Shown here one piece after another: positions 1 to 11,226 of a stretch of DNA of 64,000 nt; the stretch's first letter is position 1; the number at the start of each line of letters is the position of its first letter. The position numbers and the translations under genes are program-made. Source of the DNA: Tetraselmis striata (lineage: Eukaryota; Chlorophyta; Chlorodendrophyceae; Chlorodendrales; Chlorodendraceae); contig VCJN01002010.1 in the NCBI GenBank assembly GCA_006384855.1, positions 1 to 64,000 of the forward strand, read 5' to 3'. The notes under the pieces were generated by a model. It was not told the DNA's origin. It ran no database searches and saw nothing but the letters and a program-made list of their open reading frames with translations.

Positions 1-205
1 CTCAACTTTGAAATAATTTAAACTAGTCTATGGGTTTCCTCCCTTGACCTAACCGCTTTTCAGCTACAACTGCTCCTCAGTGGTACGGGAACTAGGCACA
101 TGTCGTTGCGCCCTTTTTGGGTGCAGCACGAGTAGACATAAAAGCAGCCACAACAGCGGAGCCCGCCATCTTCCAGCTTTCGCTGCGTTAGACTCAACTT
201 TGAAA
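1..205 (-). repeat. Dispersed repeat, inverted copy of 60921-61114
   Basis: Read on the minus strand, this segment matches 60921-61114 almost base for base, including the stretch around TGCTTTTATGTCTACTCGTG. The word CTCAACTTTGAAA stands at both ends (1-13 and 193-205). No coding potential is supported. The family is unknown; a short non-autonomous element is the likeliest reading. Confidence 0.75.
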
Positions 206-2870
206 CCTGTAGTTATTTTGCTCCTTCGTCGCAATACTCTCATTTTAGGGTTTTCGGGTATTTGTGCTGTATTATACTGACATTATTTGTCCGTTTTGAT
301 GCTGAATTATTATATCCCTCTTCGCCGGGGGGGGGGGGGGGGGGGGGTGATTTTTATGACCCCCCATCCCACGGTCAAAAACGTTATTTATCATTACACG
401 CATACCGTTTGTAATAGGTGTTTCTATGGCACGCTATTCATGCTGCACACTTGGCGCATATATAGGACTGTGCGTTTCCAGAAATCAGCAGCCTCATATA
501 CAGGGTACCGCTAACATTTGTATTTCATGTATTTAGTGCAGTGCTAATATGCCACCGAGTGGCGCTCAAATCGTGATGTACATAGTATGTGCGCCATTTA
601 TATAACGCGCCGTGTGCGCACTGCATAAAACTCTGATCTATGATAATTATGCGCATGATGTTGGGGCACTATCGTGCAATTGCTGATGGGCTTCATGGCT
701 CGGGCACCGCCCGCGACCCGCCGCACTACCTCCGCCGCCTCCATGCACCCGCCATGTGCCGACTGCGGTCGTAGGCGCGCAGAATGCATGGCTGCCGGAG
801 CGAAAACTTACACCGGGTTGGTGGAGCTACGCATGCGCCGCGCGGACGCGCGCCGAGTGCATGCTGAGCATCACGCGCCGTGGCGGCTGCCACGACGCCG
901 GCTCAGGGGTTGTTGCTGAACCAATAACAACACCTCCCGCTCCAGCCTCGTCCGGTAAGCTCGGAGGACCCGACTGACCACATTGAGCGCATACCCCACA
1001 TCATGGTCTGTCACTACATCCCCAGCTACCGGTTAAAATAGGTGACACCTGGCGGTTGTGAATGTCGAACGCAATCCAGGGAAGGCCTACTAGCACTCTA
1101 TGCCGCGGTAGAGAATGGCGCTAGAGGAGTTGACCAAGGGGGGAGAGGGGGGGGGGTGGCGCGCAGAGTAGGGCGGTGGAGAGGGGGAGTGGGTTGGGTG
1201 GGCGGCGGAGTGTGTGTGTGGGGGGGGGGGGGGCGCGTCAAACAAGTGTGTTAGGGTTAACATCATAACCCTACCTGCATACTTCTACCTATACCCGTAC
1301 TATTCACCTCCTTATTATACTCGTACCCCAACAGTACATGTCGCACGATAGCTCGTACATATTTGTACGAGGCCGCACCATATCATCCCAAGCCGCATCA
1401 TTAATGCCGCAGAAATATCGCAATGCCGCAGCAATACCGTAACAATGCTGCAGCGATGGCCGATGACCCAAGACTAGATTGCACTTCCGAAGCTTAGCAC
1501 ATGCGCGCAACGGGCTGCCAAGCCGCTAGCCAATCTAAAGCCGTGTACGCGCCCGGTACACTGTAACAATTCCTTTTGCTGCAAACCTTTTTCCTTGCCA
1601 GCGCTAAAGCCCCTCGCCTAAAGCTTACATTGGTTTCGTTCGAGCTCTATGTAAAGATTTCCGCCGCGATTCCACCGCGTATGCCGGTCACTCCTTGCTG
1701 CCATCGTGGACGACCACCCTGCCGGCGCCGGCGCCATTGCTAGCGCCGCCGGGCCGTGGAGACCGACACCGGGTGGCATGTGTCATCCTAGTCGAGCTTG
1801 CCAAGCCCGCGACCCGCGCCCCAACCACGGACGTCATCCAATCATCGTCAACGGACATAATACCCCCCCCCCCCCTTCCCCGTGCGAGCGCCCTCCCGTT
1901 GCCACGCATGCCACAGCTACACCCCGACCCTCAGCCTATGACCGCTATGAGCATGTGCGATGGTTTGTGGCCGCATGAGCCACTACATCAGAAAATGCTC
2001 GTCGACGAGCGAGGCCCGGTGCCCGGCAGTGACAGCCGACAAGGCAGCTAAGGGCATTGCCAAGCTGCACTTACACCGCCATGCCGGTTAACGGCGGTTT
2101 GGGGCCAATGTGTATTTGGTTTCGAATTATAATCAATCGACAATCTTTTTAACTGGCCGAGTTTATCCCCCATCCCCGAGACTATGCCTAGTGTCGTGCG
2201 CCGAGAGTGCGAGCTAACTCCTGAGAGCGCGGCCGAGCCCCTCGTGCGGTGTCTGCGCATGACGGGGCCTCCTCGCCATGCCCGTTGCCTGACGAGTTGG
2301 CGCACTCGTTGCTTTATTTCGCGCGAGTTCATGCTTGCATCTGCTTGCTTTGCCATCCTAGCTGCCAGAGCAACTGCTTCCACACGTTCTCCGCGATCGC
2401 GAAACGTGCGTGCTGCTATCCAAAAATATTACCGACGCCGCCCCGGCACTACTGGCAAAAACTCAAGCATGCCCGGCCAATTGCTTGCCCGCCCGCCTCC
2501 GGATCCACTACCTCAGTCATCGTGTTGACTTCACTTGAATGCCTCGGCGTTAAAATGACTAGCGACTAACCTAACTAGCGACCATAGCTAGAGTTTGCTC
2601 ATCCTTATTGCTTTTTTGCTGCATTTATCACGGTCTATCCGAGTTTTGGTACACGCGATAATCTGATTACATCGGCTATCGGTCATACTGTGTTTGTTTA
2701 CTTCGCACATTGCGCATATATGTGCCATATAACGGATTCGTAGGAATGCTGTTGTTGGGTCATAGTAGCGACCATATATCATTATTGGTAGCATTGTTAT
2801 GTACTTAGGATTACACGCCAGATCATACCGTGCCATTATCGTTTTACCCTGCAGGAATGTTAACTAAGCG
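206..2870. other. No supported gene
   Basis: I see no convincing gene here. The ORFs are short, low in complexity and overlap on both strands. The stretch holds G runs at about 327-347 and 1221-1233 and a C run at about 1863-1874. It is probably decayed repeat DNA. Confidence 0.5.
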
Positions 2871-2899
2871 GCGCTTCGCGCCGGGGATTTGTGGAGGTG

Positions 2900-3769
2900 C
2901 CCCTACCTCTTGGGTTGAGCGTGGTGCGGCCGTGCGGGATGCGGGCCGCTTTTAGCCGGCTTGTACAGTAGTGTTGATCTTGTAATACTGTTGTTTCCGG
3001 GTAATACTGCTTTTAGCGTTAGATTTGTCAGTAATTTATTTTGTAAAACAGATTAAATCTGCAAGCCGCGTAAAATCGGGCCGCTGACTACTGGTGTGCA
3101 TTACAAAAAGGCCGGTACCCAACCCACCGCTAAAGGAAAAAAAAAAACAGCACTGCAAGATCAGCAATACAGTACAAGCCGCCTACAGGCGGCCCGCATC
3201 CCGCACGAGGCCGCGCAGGTCGGGCCGGTCGTCAGGTCTACGGGGCGGGCACGGCGCGAATCGCCACGCCCGCCGCCTGTACCGGCACCGGACGCCGGAC
3301 GCCGTCGTTCGACCGTCGCCCGTCCGTCGACGGACGCCGGGCCCCGGGTCGGCGGACTGCCCCCGCACCGCGGCGACCCCTTTTTACAGCATCATGCTTG
3401 GACTACCGTATAGGTAAGGAATAGTCGTAAGGAATAGTCTCGCTTACTGATTCAGCAGTAAAAACGCGCTGCGGTACCGCGTTATTTTGGCGTTTCAGAC
3501 GAATATATGACGTGCCTGGGCTAGAATACACGCGCATCCATTCAGAACCTTACCGTCGTCGGACCAGTACCTAGAAATCAAACGACTGAAAACCGAACGT
3601 ATGACGGTTCATACACGAAGACGCAGCACAGGAGGACCGAGGACGGACGGAGGACGGACGCCTAAAACTCCGTGATAAAACCGTATTGCAACCGGTATCG
3701 ATTCTCACGTATTCCAGGCGATTTCGGACGCGGCTCTCCTTTTCCTCCGCTCAACCCAAGAGGTAGGGG
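2900..3769. repeat. Nested inverted repeats, foldback-like element
   Basis: Two sets of inverted repeats are visible. The outer arms at 2900-2921 and 3748-3769 are perfect 22-bp reverse complements containing CTACCTCTTGGGTTGAG. The inner arms at 2931-2949 and 3189-3207 are perfect 19-bp reverse complements (GTGCGGGATGCGGGCCGC) and extend imperfectly to about 60 bp around GGCTTGTAC. No ORF inside looks real. The layout suggests a foldback DNA element or a MITE, but I could not identify a flanking target duplication. Confidence 0.6.
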
Positions 3770-4565
3770 AACCTCGGAAAGTCATGACGCCCCATCTGGT
3801 CCAACTACCGCCCCATCCACCGCTACCCGGCCGGAACATATTTGTTTCACGCTGCCACAACTACGACTTGCCAATGACCACCAACCAACTGGATCGTGGA
3901 TGTTTACCTCGCCGACAACACGGTCGACAAGCAGGCGGCCAACCACTGCACACAACGACAATACTTGTATGCGCGCAGACCACATATGAAGGCTCTTGAG
4001 CTTGAGTCTAAAGGCAAGACCTTTGTGCCCAATAGGACAGCGCTAAAACCCCCACCAGTCCCGCTTTAAAACCGAAAAAGCTATCGTAACCTCTGTCCGA
4101 TAGCAATAAATCTACTATTGCTAAAACCCAAATAGGCCTATTATCCAAACTTACTCCCGCCTACTATGCTACGAGTAATATACATGTTCGGGCGCAATGC
4201 TGTATTTATTGTAGTAAGTGACACCTTCGCCCGCCTGCACAGAATTAAAACCATTAAAACCGCGCGGCTCGAAAGATTATGAGTAATCATGGCAGATGGC
4301 CGCATGCCACTAGCGTCGCGGTCCCGGAGTTAAAATTAGATAGTTATATTAAATGACGACTACGAAAGAACAAATGTCGAATCTATCATAACCAACTTAC
4401 AAAATATAATAATTCCGACGCCGTTCTCTGCCGCCTATCTTTCCTCACGAATTAGAATCCGGATATTATTTCGACCGCCGGCTCCCTCGCGTCCCCCGAC
4501 GGCCACGGTACTACATGGGCACAGGGGGCATTTTTGAGTCATAATGTCCTGAAGTAAAGCAAAGT
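3770..4565. other. No supported gene
   Basis: AT-richer intergenic sequence. No coding region, RNA gene or recognisable repeat was identified. Confidence 0.45.
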
Positions 4566-4806
4566 TCGCCCCGGAACATCGGCCGAAACCGCCCCAGCAC
4601 TTGACCTCATGCGCCAACTGCAGTCGTAGGTCTGGCATAGCCCGTACGGATTAGACCATTGCCTCATTCGAACCCCGAAGGGCTAATGCATCAACCGGGT
4701 AAACCCGGGACACGCCGGGCCGATATTGCCGAAATACATCGGCCAGGAATCGAACCCGGGTCTCTCGCATACAAGACGACCGCTCAACCGAGCGGACAAG
4801 GGATGT
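4566..4806 (-). mobile_element. tRNA-derived SINE-like element, empty-site copy
   Basis: On the minus strand the element begins near 4803 with a tRNA-like head: D arm GCTCGGTTGAGC, an anticodon loop CTTGTAT with anticodon TGT (Thr-like), and a perfect box B, GGTTCGATTCC. The anticodon stem has one mismatch, so this is a tRNA relic and not a functional gene. About 180 bp of non-tRNA body follow. A paralogue lies at 60179-60657, where a 216-bp insertion interrupts the body; this copy lacks that insertion and so serves as the empty site. Two copies and a pol III-like head support a SINE, but a defined 3' tail was not recognised. Confidence 0.65.
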
Positions 4807-5015
4807 ACCTTGTAGCGACTAAAGGATTGCCGGTATTACGGGTACCGGTACTCGTAATCCGGACAGACGGCCTAGGCGAGCGGTCCCAAAACGATCCTAT
4901 TTTTGGACTCAAAAATGTGACCCCCCCCCCCCCACGTGATCGCTTAGGCTGGGATATGTACCCACTTTTCGGGCACGTTTCAGGTGCAATGCAATACTAT
5001 ACGAGAGTACTATAA

Positions 5016-5396
5016 ATGACAAATCGGCGCGACTGTCGTCTTCGTGCCCTCAGTCGCGTAAAGTACTATCCGCCTCACCTAGATAGGAAGATTGCGGACG
5101 CGAGGGCGTGGCGACTGGCGTTTAAAGCCTGGAAAAAGAGCCTCGCTCGCGCAGAGAAGGGGGCCCGGGCCTATGAATCTATCGCCGACCTCATAGATTG
5201 GGTTCGTCGCAACGAGATGCTACCTCTGAACTCTGTTGACAGCGACGCGGCGTTGGGGCGAGATGTCGGCGCAGGCGGCGGTGCGGGCTTTGCGTCCCGA
5301 GATGAGGGCTCCTTAGGTCGAGGAGGCGGAGGTGGGGCACCGCCACGGGAACATGTGGCCCTACGACTCCCACCACCGGCACCCGAAGGCGCCTGA
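5016..5396 (+). CDS. Hypothetical 126-residue ORF
   Basis: This ORF starts at an ATG and stays open for 126 codons. The first half looks protein-like, rich in Lys, Arg and Ala with helical character (for example RAWRLAFKAWKKSLARAEKG), and the second half is Gly/Pro-rich and low in complexity. No domain was recognised. It lies between a SINE-like element and a minus-strand gene remnant, so it may itself be a repeat-derived fragment. Neither splice sites nor a promoter support it. Confidence 0.25.
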   Translation: MTNRRDCRLRALSRVKYYPPHLDRKIADARAWRLAFKAWKKSLARAEKGARAYESIADLIDWVRRNEMLPLNSVDSDAALGRDVGAGGGAGFASRDEGSLGRGGGGGAPPREHVALRLPPPAPEGA

Positions 5397-5431
5397 CGGC
5401 TTGCGGCGGCTTCGCGTTTGGGCTAAGGCGC

Positions 5432-6414
5432 CTAAAAGGGTTCGTCGTCCTCCAACTCTTTCGCCATCTTTAAAGAAGGACTCGGCCCGCGCTTCTTGGA
5501 ATGCTTCCTACGAAACTTCATGGGCGACAAGGTGCTCTTGCCCCCCGTGCTCAACGCACCGTGCGAGCGCTGCGTCGCACTCGAAGGCTGAGGCTCACTC
5601 GGCGGCTTGGCAGTCTCCGAGGGACCAAGCCTCCTCGGGGGAGGGGGCGGAGCTGCTCGAAGCTTCAAGAGACATGATGCAGCGCCGTTTTGGGCCACCT
5701 CCGCCGGACCCCGCCGGCAGTGGTTGAGATGCGGGCTTGGAGGACCCACCAGCCTGACGCGACGGCGCTACGACGTGGTAGTAGCGGTCGTCGACCAAGA
5801 CGGTGGGGGGTAGAGAGCCGGCTCGGCATGGCTGGCAAGTGTTGGTGGACTTTGTGAAGCGTTGGTTCTTGATGTGTTGAATGCCGCACCGCATCTCGTT
5901 GTCGTTGTGCCATTCGCGCACGTTGCGAATCGAGCAGCCACAGTGTTTCACAGTCTTGCTCGGGCACTCCACGAAGAGGACGGACTTCACGGCATGTTGC
6001 CAAGATGCCTCCGGCCAGGCTCCCTGGCTGCCATTGGACGAGTCTTGGAGTGCGCGCTTGCGGTCGGCGTACACGTGCTCGTTGACATGGTCATGAAGCG
6101 CACGCACCCACAGCTTTCGAACTCCACTTGGAGCAGTGTGCGAGAACAGTTTGGTCGGCACCATGTCGAGAGCAGACGCAATCTTGTTCGCGGCTGTCTC
6201 GGAGAAGTCAAAGTGCCTCACAGTTTGCGCCAAGTTGCCCACCATACCGCAGGCAGAATTTGTGGTCAAAGGGAAGAACTCGATGGGGAATATCATGAGC
6301 TTCGTGGGCCGATCTGTGCAATCTGTGGGCAATCGTGACTGTATAGTCTTCCGGAGGCGGAGAAAGCTGGCCTTGTCTATGAAGACGATCCATGCCTCCT
6401 TGCACACCTGCGAG
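5432..6414 (-). pseudogene. Remnant of an unrecognised spliced gene
   Basis: A 270-codon open stretch on the minus strand begins right after a good 3' splice site (CATCTCGCAG, near 6415) and ends near a GTGAGC donor at about 5598. This suggests an internal exon and not a complete ORF. A second short basic frame (5432-5550, ending KELEDDEPF and stop) could be the last exon. The protein has several paired cysteines in its second half (KHCGCSIRN, then CQPC), possibly zinc-binding, and a Ser/Pro/Gly-rich tail. No upstream exon was found, because tandem repeats and a retrotransposon follow. Family unknown; probably mobile-element related. Confidence 0.4.
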
Positions 6415-6451
6415 ATGCCAGTCGACGTTCACACAGTGATTGCTACAACGA

Positions 6452-6830
6452 TGCACCGCATATTGCTGCCTTTAGGCAGGCTTTAACGCCCTAATAGATG
6501 GCTGCCAACCTTTCAGTATGCGGATCTACATGACAACAAGGATTTTAATTTCGCATATGCTTTACAATACTATACGGATTGCAAGGCAGTACCGCCAATA
6601 CCTGATATTTGTTGGCGGCACGCGGCAGATTGCTGCAGCGCTGCACCGCATATGCTGCCTTCAGGCATGCTTTATTTGCATAGACGGCTGCAAACCATTT
6701 AGTATGCGGGGTTTCATGGCATAGAAGGGATGTAAAAACGCACCGGCTTGACGATAGATACTATACGGATTGCAAGGCAATACCGCTAGTACCTAATATT
6801 TGCTGGCGGCACGCCGCAGACTGTTCATGA
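6452..6830. repeat. Two tandem copies of a ~190-bp unit
   Basis: Words such as GCACCGCATAT, TAGTATGCGG, ACTATACGGATTGCAAGGCA and GGCGGCACGC recur in the same order with a spacing of about 190 bp (6452 versus 6641; 6571 versus 6761). The second copy ends exactly where the gypsy reverse transcriptase frame begins, so the repeat may be remnant retroelement sequence. Confidence 0.65.
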
Positions 6831-6837
6831 TGCTCAA

Positions 6838-8236
6838 GTTCATGCAGGGAATATACAGATTGTCACCTGCAGAATTAGAGGAACTAAGAACACAACTGAA
6901 TTCTTCTCTTGAGAAACAATTTATACAGGAGTCCTTCTCTCCATATGCAGCTCCTGTTCTCTTCATCCGCAAGGCCAATGGCGGTCTGCGCATGTGCATT
7001 GACTACCGTCAATTGAATAAATACACCAAAAAGGTTGAGGTCTCTGTTCCACCTGCTGATGCATTGCTTGATAGATGTATGGTGCTACTGTCTATTCGGC
7101 TCTTGATCTCGCCTTAGGTTCTCACCAACTCCGGATTAATCCACCTTATGTTCCTAAGACATCGTTCAGAACTGTCTATGGTCAATTCGAGTGGCTAGTA
7201 ATGCCATTTGGACTCACCTGTGCTCCCTCCTCTTTTCAACGCCGCCTTGATGACATCTATACTCCAGCCACACAAGCATACCTGTATACTTGTATACCTG
7301 GATGATGTCTTGATTTTTAGCAACTCTCTCGAGGAACATATGCAACATTTAGACACAACTCTTACTGTGCTCGAGTCTAATGATATTAGACTACGATTAC
7401 AGAAATGCTGGTTTGCCAAAAATGAACTCGAATACCTCGGACATAATATGGTATTACAGGCTGGCCTAAGACCCTCGCCTAATAAAATTAAGGGTGTTCA
7501 GGACTGGCCCAGGCCTAAGAACGTTCAGAATGTCCAACAATAACTATCTTGGTTTGTGCATTTTTTACCGAAGCTGTGTGCGCAATTATTCTGCTATTGC
7601 ATCACCGTTATATGCCCTTACCAGAAAGGATAATATATTTGATTGGAGATACAGTTGAATGCCTAGCTGCATTTGTAAAACTGAAGCAAGCCTTGAGCCA
7701 GTCCCCAGTGCTGGCAAGCCCTGTCACCGGCAAAGATGCTGAGTTTGTAGTGGCTACTGACGCAAACAAATATGCCTTAGGTGCAGTTCTGCTCCAAGCT
7801 AATGGTGATGGCCACTTCCACCCATGCAGCTATTATGCAAAGACATTGCAGGCTGCAGAGACGAATTATCCCACCTATGACCAAGAGCTCTTGGGTGTGG
7901 TATGTGCTCTGAAAGAATGGCGATGCTATTTGGAAGACAGTCGCCGTAATACAATTATAACTGACCATGCCACATTGAGGCATTTGCCCATAGGAAGGAC
8001 TAGGCAGACGCCATGCCCTATGGTTACATGAAATTTCACCATACATGGCAGTCGACCCACAGACTAATGAACCTGTGTTGCAGATATTATATCGCAAAGG
8101 CGCTGACAATGAGGCTGATGCTCTCTCTCGCCCAGACTTGCATTATGCATTGACTGAATATGAAAATCAGTTGGTCGAAGCTGACCTTGAACAAATGCAG
8201 GACTATTTGTCAGGCAATGTCCGCTTTGCAGATTGA
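6838..8236 (+). pseudogene. Gypsy reverse transcriptase and RNase H, frameshifted
   Basis: RT landmarks are spread over three frames: FSPYAAPVLFIRKANGGLRM and CIDYRQLN (6900-7020), MPFGLTCAPSSFQRRL (7200-7250) and the active-site motif VYLDDVLIFSN (about 7290-7325), followed by the thumb motif LEYLGH. RNase H follows at 7660-8030 with FVVATDANKYALGAVLLQ, YYAKTLQAAETNYPTYDQEL and TDHATLRHL, then the typical linker ILYRKGADNEADALSR. These are the residues of a Ty3/gypsy pol, but frame changes near 7080, 7250, 7545 and 8030 mean no single protein can be made. Confidence 0.92.
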
Positions 8237-8239
8237 CAG

Positions 8240-9170
8240 CAAGCTCATCAACAAGATCAAAGCTGCCTACATCACTGATGTTGCCTACAGCCTTGGACGC
8301 ACCCCTAACGGTGTACGACAGGATGAGATTGATGGTCTCTATTACATGGCAGATAAGGTCTGTATACCCAATTATTCTGAACTGAGAAAAGTCATCATTG
8401 AGGAGTATCATGTTGGTAATGGACACCCCAACTATACCCGCACTCTTGCTATCATACTGCGTATGTTTTGGTGGCCACGCATGAATACCACAGTTAAGCA
8501 TTAATGCAAACACTGTGATAATTGCGTTTGAATCAAAGCGGCTACCGCCAAGCCTTATGGTTCTTTATTTCCCTTGCCATAGGCAACCAAGCCTTGGGAG
8601 ATAATCTCTATGGATTTTATAACCAACATACCTGAGGTGGATGGCTACGATGCTATTGCTACGTTCGTTGATACATTCACAAAATAGTAACATTTTGTGC
8701 CATGCAATATTAAGATTGATGCGACACAGTTGGCCAGATTATATTTGGACAACATTTACATACACCATGGTCTCAGTAGATGTATCATCTCTGACAGAGA
8801 TCCCATGTTCACTTCAGTGTTATATATGGAAATCATTGTTTACAGCTCTGCAAACTAAGCTAAATATTTCCAGCGCTTACCACCCGCAGACTGATGGTCA
8901 AACTGAACGCACCCACAGAACTATTGAGCAAATATCACGTGCGTTTGTTCACAAGCAACACGACTCTTGGTTAAGTCATTCGGCTCTTGCTGAATTTTCT
9001 TAAAATAATTCAGTCCATTTAGCAACACATTATGCCCCTTTTGAAGCAATTTATGGCATGATGCCACTGACACCACCTGATTTGATTGCTACTGCCAACC
9101 AATATGCACTCAACACAGCTGTAAATATTCAGGATATATTCACATGTTGATTACTGAGCAATTGAACCTT
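8240..9170 (+). pseudogene. Gypsy integrase, interrupted by stops
   Basis: The H2C2 zinc finger begins at HVGNGHPNYTRTLA and continues to WWPRMNTTVKH, where a TAA intervenes before CKHCDNC. A second in-frame stop (TGA) follows a few codons later. The catalytic core is recognisable in pieces: YIHHGLSRCIISDRDP (second acidic residue) and SSAYHPQTDGQTERTHRTIE (the DDE glutamate region), then LAEFSYNNSVHLATHYAP. A TAA at 9001 breaks this copy, whereas the 22.9-kb copy reads TAC there. The two stops in the zinc-finger region are shared by both copies. Confidence 0.88.
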
Positions 9171-9492
9171 GCTGATGAATACCAAAATGTCTATGCTGCC
9201 GACCGCAAAACCAACTCTGTCGAGTTCGCATAAGGAGACAAAGTCTGGCTCTCAACGGAGCACTTGCTTATACGCAACCAGCCGTCGTGCAAATTCCGAC
9301 ATCGCTACATCGGCCCCTACCCGGTCACGGCCAAGATCTCCAGCCAGGCGTATCGTTTGCGCCTGCCGCCAACATTCGACTGATGCCACAATGTGTTTCA
9401 TATCAGTCGACTGCGCCGGTGCGTCAACCCAGGCGCACAGCCCGATACAATGTGGAGCCCCCTCTCCGTCCAGTGTGGAGCCCCCTCTCGAC

Positions 9493-9690
9493 GAGTTCGT
9501 CGTTGAACGCGTGCTCGACTTCTCTATCGAGCGCCGCGAGGATCTGTTCAAGCGGGGACTCTGGCTCGTCTTTCTGGTGCATTGGCTGAACTACGAGTCA
9601 GGTCATGACAGATGGGAGCCGTACAGCGCGCTGCGACGTGTCGAGGCGCTACACGACTTCGCGAGGGCGAGCCGACATCTGCAAGACACG
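9493..9690 (+). pseudogene. Chromodomain at the gypsy integrase C-terminus
   Basis: Residues EFVVERVLDFSIERRE, FLVHWLNYESGHDRWEPY and then LHDFARAS form a typical chromodomain: the E-x-I/V-LD strand, the V-x-W-x-G/N-Y...TWEP-like core and a C-terminal helix. In chromoviruses this module directs integration to particular chromatin. A tandem repetition of a short spacer (GTGGAGCCCCCTCTC twice, near 9450-9490) lies just upstream. The frame here is open for 229 codons. Confidence 0.85.
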
Positions 9691-9879
9691 CTACGCTCAA
9701 AGGAATACGCCAACCTGCGAGCGCGCCACCCGTCGCGTTTTCCGAGTCCATCCCGGAGCGTTGGCACCTTATACTGCTGTTGCTGCTACAATATCACGCT
9801 TCCACCGCCAACGGGCATCTGCGTCAGGCCTTCGGCGACGCAAACAGACGCTTTCTAGTTCGTCCCGTTCTGGATTTTT

Positions 9880-9961
9880 AAGAGGGGTGGGAATGTTAGG
9901 GTTACGCCCAGCGACTACCCTAGTATCACCACAAACCTGTGATGACGCCGAGATATGGCCA
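9880..9961 (+). mobile_element. Gypsy polypurine tract and start of 3' LTR
   Basis: AAGAGGGGTGGGAA is a polypurine tract directly followed by TGTTAGGG, a canonical LTR start. The LTR is recognisable for about 70 bp before other repeats (the 216-bp element, then a LINE fragment) take over. Its right end was not located. Confidence 0.6.
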
Positions 9962-10160
9962 AGTTTGCTTGTTTCGCCCCCGGGCAGTGAAACCCTTGCA
10001 GCGTCTCTACGACGGCCGTTTAGGCACCAATCAAATTACGGAAAGCCCTGGGCATGCGACGCTCTATTGCAGTCATCAAGCAAATTGCCGGAGCATTATG
10101 CAAGACTCATGGAAGGCCAGTGACAAAATTTCCAACACTGTTGGATAACCGTCTAAAACA
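9962..10160 (-). mobile_element. Copy of the 216-bp short retroposon-like element
   Basis: This matches the 216-bp insertion at 60345-60560, from GCCCCCGGG through CTTGCAGCGTC to CCAACACTGTTGGAT and GTCTAAA. On the minus strand the element starts with the palindrome TCCAACAGTGTTGGA and ends A-rich, as a retroposon would. It sits inside the presumed gypsy 3' LTR and abuts the LINE 3' end. No target duplication is clear here. Confidence 0.65.
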
Positions 10161-10885
10161 ATGCCTTGAAAATACCCGGCACTGACCACGAAAGGTCCGC
10201 CCTACCCGTTTGGGCGTCGACCCATTCGAGTAATGCGAGGTGGGCAAGCCCCAACCCGAGGAGCAAAGCATTTCGGGAGTGCGATACATGTGCTAAACAG
10301 AAGGCAATGTGAGGGAGGGTCCGACGCCATAGCTGGAAAATTTCCCATTCCTAGTAGAATCCATGGCGCCGTGAAGGGAGGGGGGGGACTCCGCCCAAAA
10401 TAAAGGCAGTTAAGTCCTCGGGTGTTGACGAAGTCCTGACTACTGATAAAATCCCTAAACTCCGGAACTAACAACCCAAACTTATGACGGTGATACCCCC
10501 ACCGCGGGCACTCCACCAACATATGTTCGATAGTCTCATATTCACCGCCACATGCAGGGCAGTGTTCCAGGAACCGCTCAGGGATGGCATAATCCGGGCC
10601 AATCGGCGGGCAGTGGGAAGTACTTGGGTGCGAAATTGTATCATAATGTGCAGCCCGGCCACAACCCGCGCAGGGACACCCACACCGTACGGTGGCACCG
10701 GGTTTAACGCATAAGACACATGGACATACATACCCCAGGTTTTATTGCGTGCTAACGATGCCGACGATTCGTAACGCGCCCACACCGATGCCTTTACTAG
10801 TTTAGCGGCATCGCGCGCAGCTAGTGACCTCCACTCAAGTGGAAAGTGCGCCCCCTCAGCTAGCCCTACGTTCGCCCTAGATAGT
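10161..10885 (-). mobile_element. LINE 3' end fragment, copy 1
   Basis: The minus strand encodes the C-terminal part of a non-LTR retrotransposon ORF2, including HMLVECPRW and FGLLVPEFRDF from the terminal zinc-knuckle region. A frameshift lies upstream of the knuckle compared with the copy at 23931-25160. The 5' side stops at 10885, where the sequence changes into the 3' part of the minus gene of the 11-kb module, so a composite frame of 192 codons runs from that gene into the LINE. Confidence 0.78.
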
Positions 10886-11226
10886 TTTTGAACGGCTGTG
10901 ATTGCGGATCCAAGTTGCTGGTCCGAGAGGTGAATGAAGAAATGGCACCCATCGAGAGCAGTGTGGACGTCAGAAGATCCAGTCAGGATATTCAACTGCC
11001 TGCGCGGGGGAAAAATCGGGAATGAGATAAATGAAAGCACAGTCATCTACGCACCGGGGTTGTGGGGGTTGTCTTGCCTGGCGAAAGCAAACACGTCGTT
11101 GAAGTCGTCCGTACCCCACGCAGCATCATTCGAGTCCCATGTGTGCCAACCAGCTCCGAAAAGCGCGTCGGCAATGAAGACTGTTGCCTTTCTGGCACAA
11201 ACTGCCGACATGGCGTCCGCGACGAA

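Larger units (their letters stand above)
6838..9893 (+). mobile_element. Ty3/gypsy chromovirus, 5'-truncated and decayed
   Basis: A plus-strand retrotransposon in the gypsy order reverse transcriptase, RNase H, integrase, chromodomain. Gag and protease are absent: the first recognisable residues (YRLSPAELEELRTQL) are the start of the RT domain. Several frameshifts and stops break the polyprotein. A purine-rich tract (AAGAGGGGTGGGAA) near 9880-9893 is followed by TGTTA, the expected polypurine tract and 3' LTR start. No 5' LTR was found. The chromodomain places it among chromoviruses. A second, more truncated copy lies at 22018-23664. Confidence 0.93.
8240..10885. repeat. Segmental duplication, copy 1 (unit B)
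   Basis: About 2.65 kb that recurs at 22018-24665 with only scattered substitutions. It spans the gypsy integrase and chromodomain, the LTR start, the short 216-bp element and the antisense LINE 3' end. Shared stops and the shared gypsy-LINE junction show that both copies descend from one already decayed composite. Homology ends at CGCCCTAG(A/C)TAG near 10885. Confidence 0.85.

Noticed and set aside
3094-3417. Overlapping plus-strand ORFs of about 105 codons
   Set aside because: They are Arg/Pro-rich in all frames, have no splice or domain evidence, and coincide with an arm of the foldback repeat.
4743-4802. A tRNA-Thr gene
   Set aside because: The head has box B and a Thr-like anticodon, but its anticodon stem is imperfect and the unit recurs with a long body, so it is a SINE relic.
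5595-6407. A Fanzor/TnpB-type zinc ribbon
   Set aside because: Cysteine pairs and an SKT word are suggestive, but the order and spacing do not fit, and the catalytic motifs are not seen.
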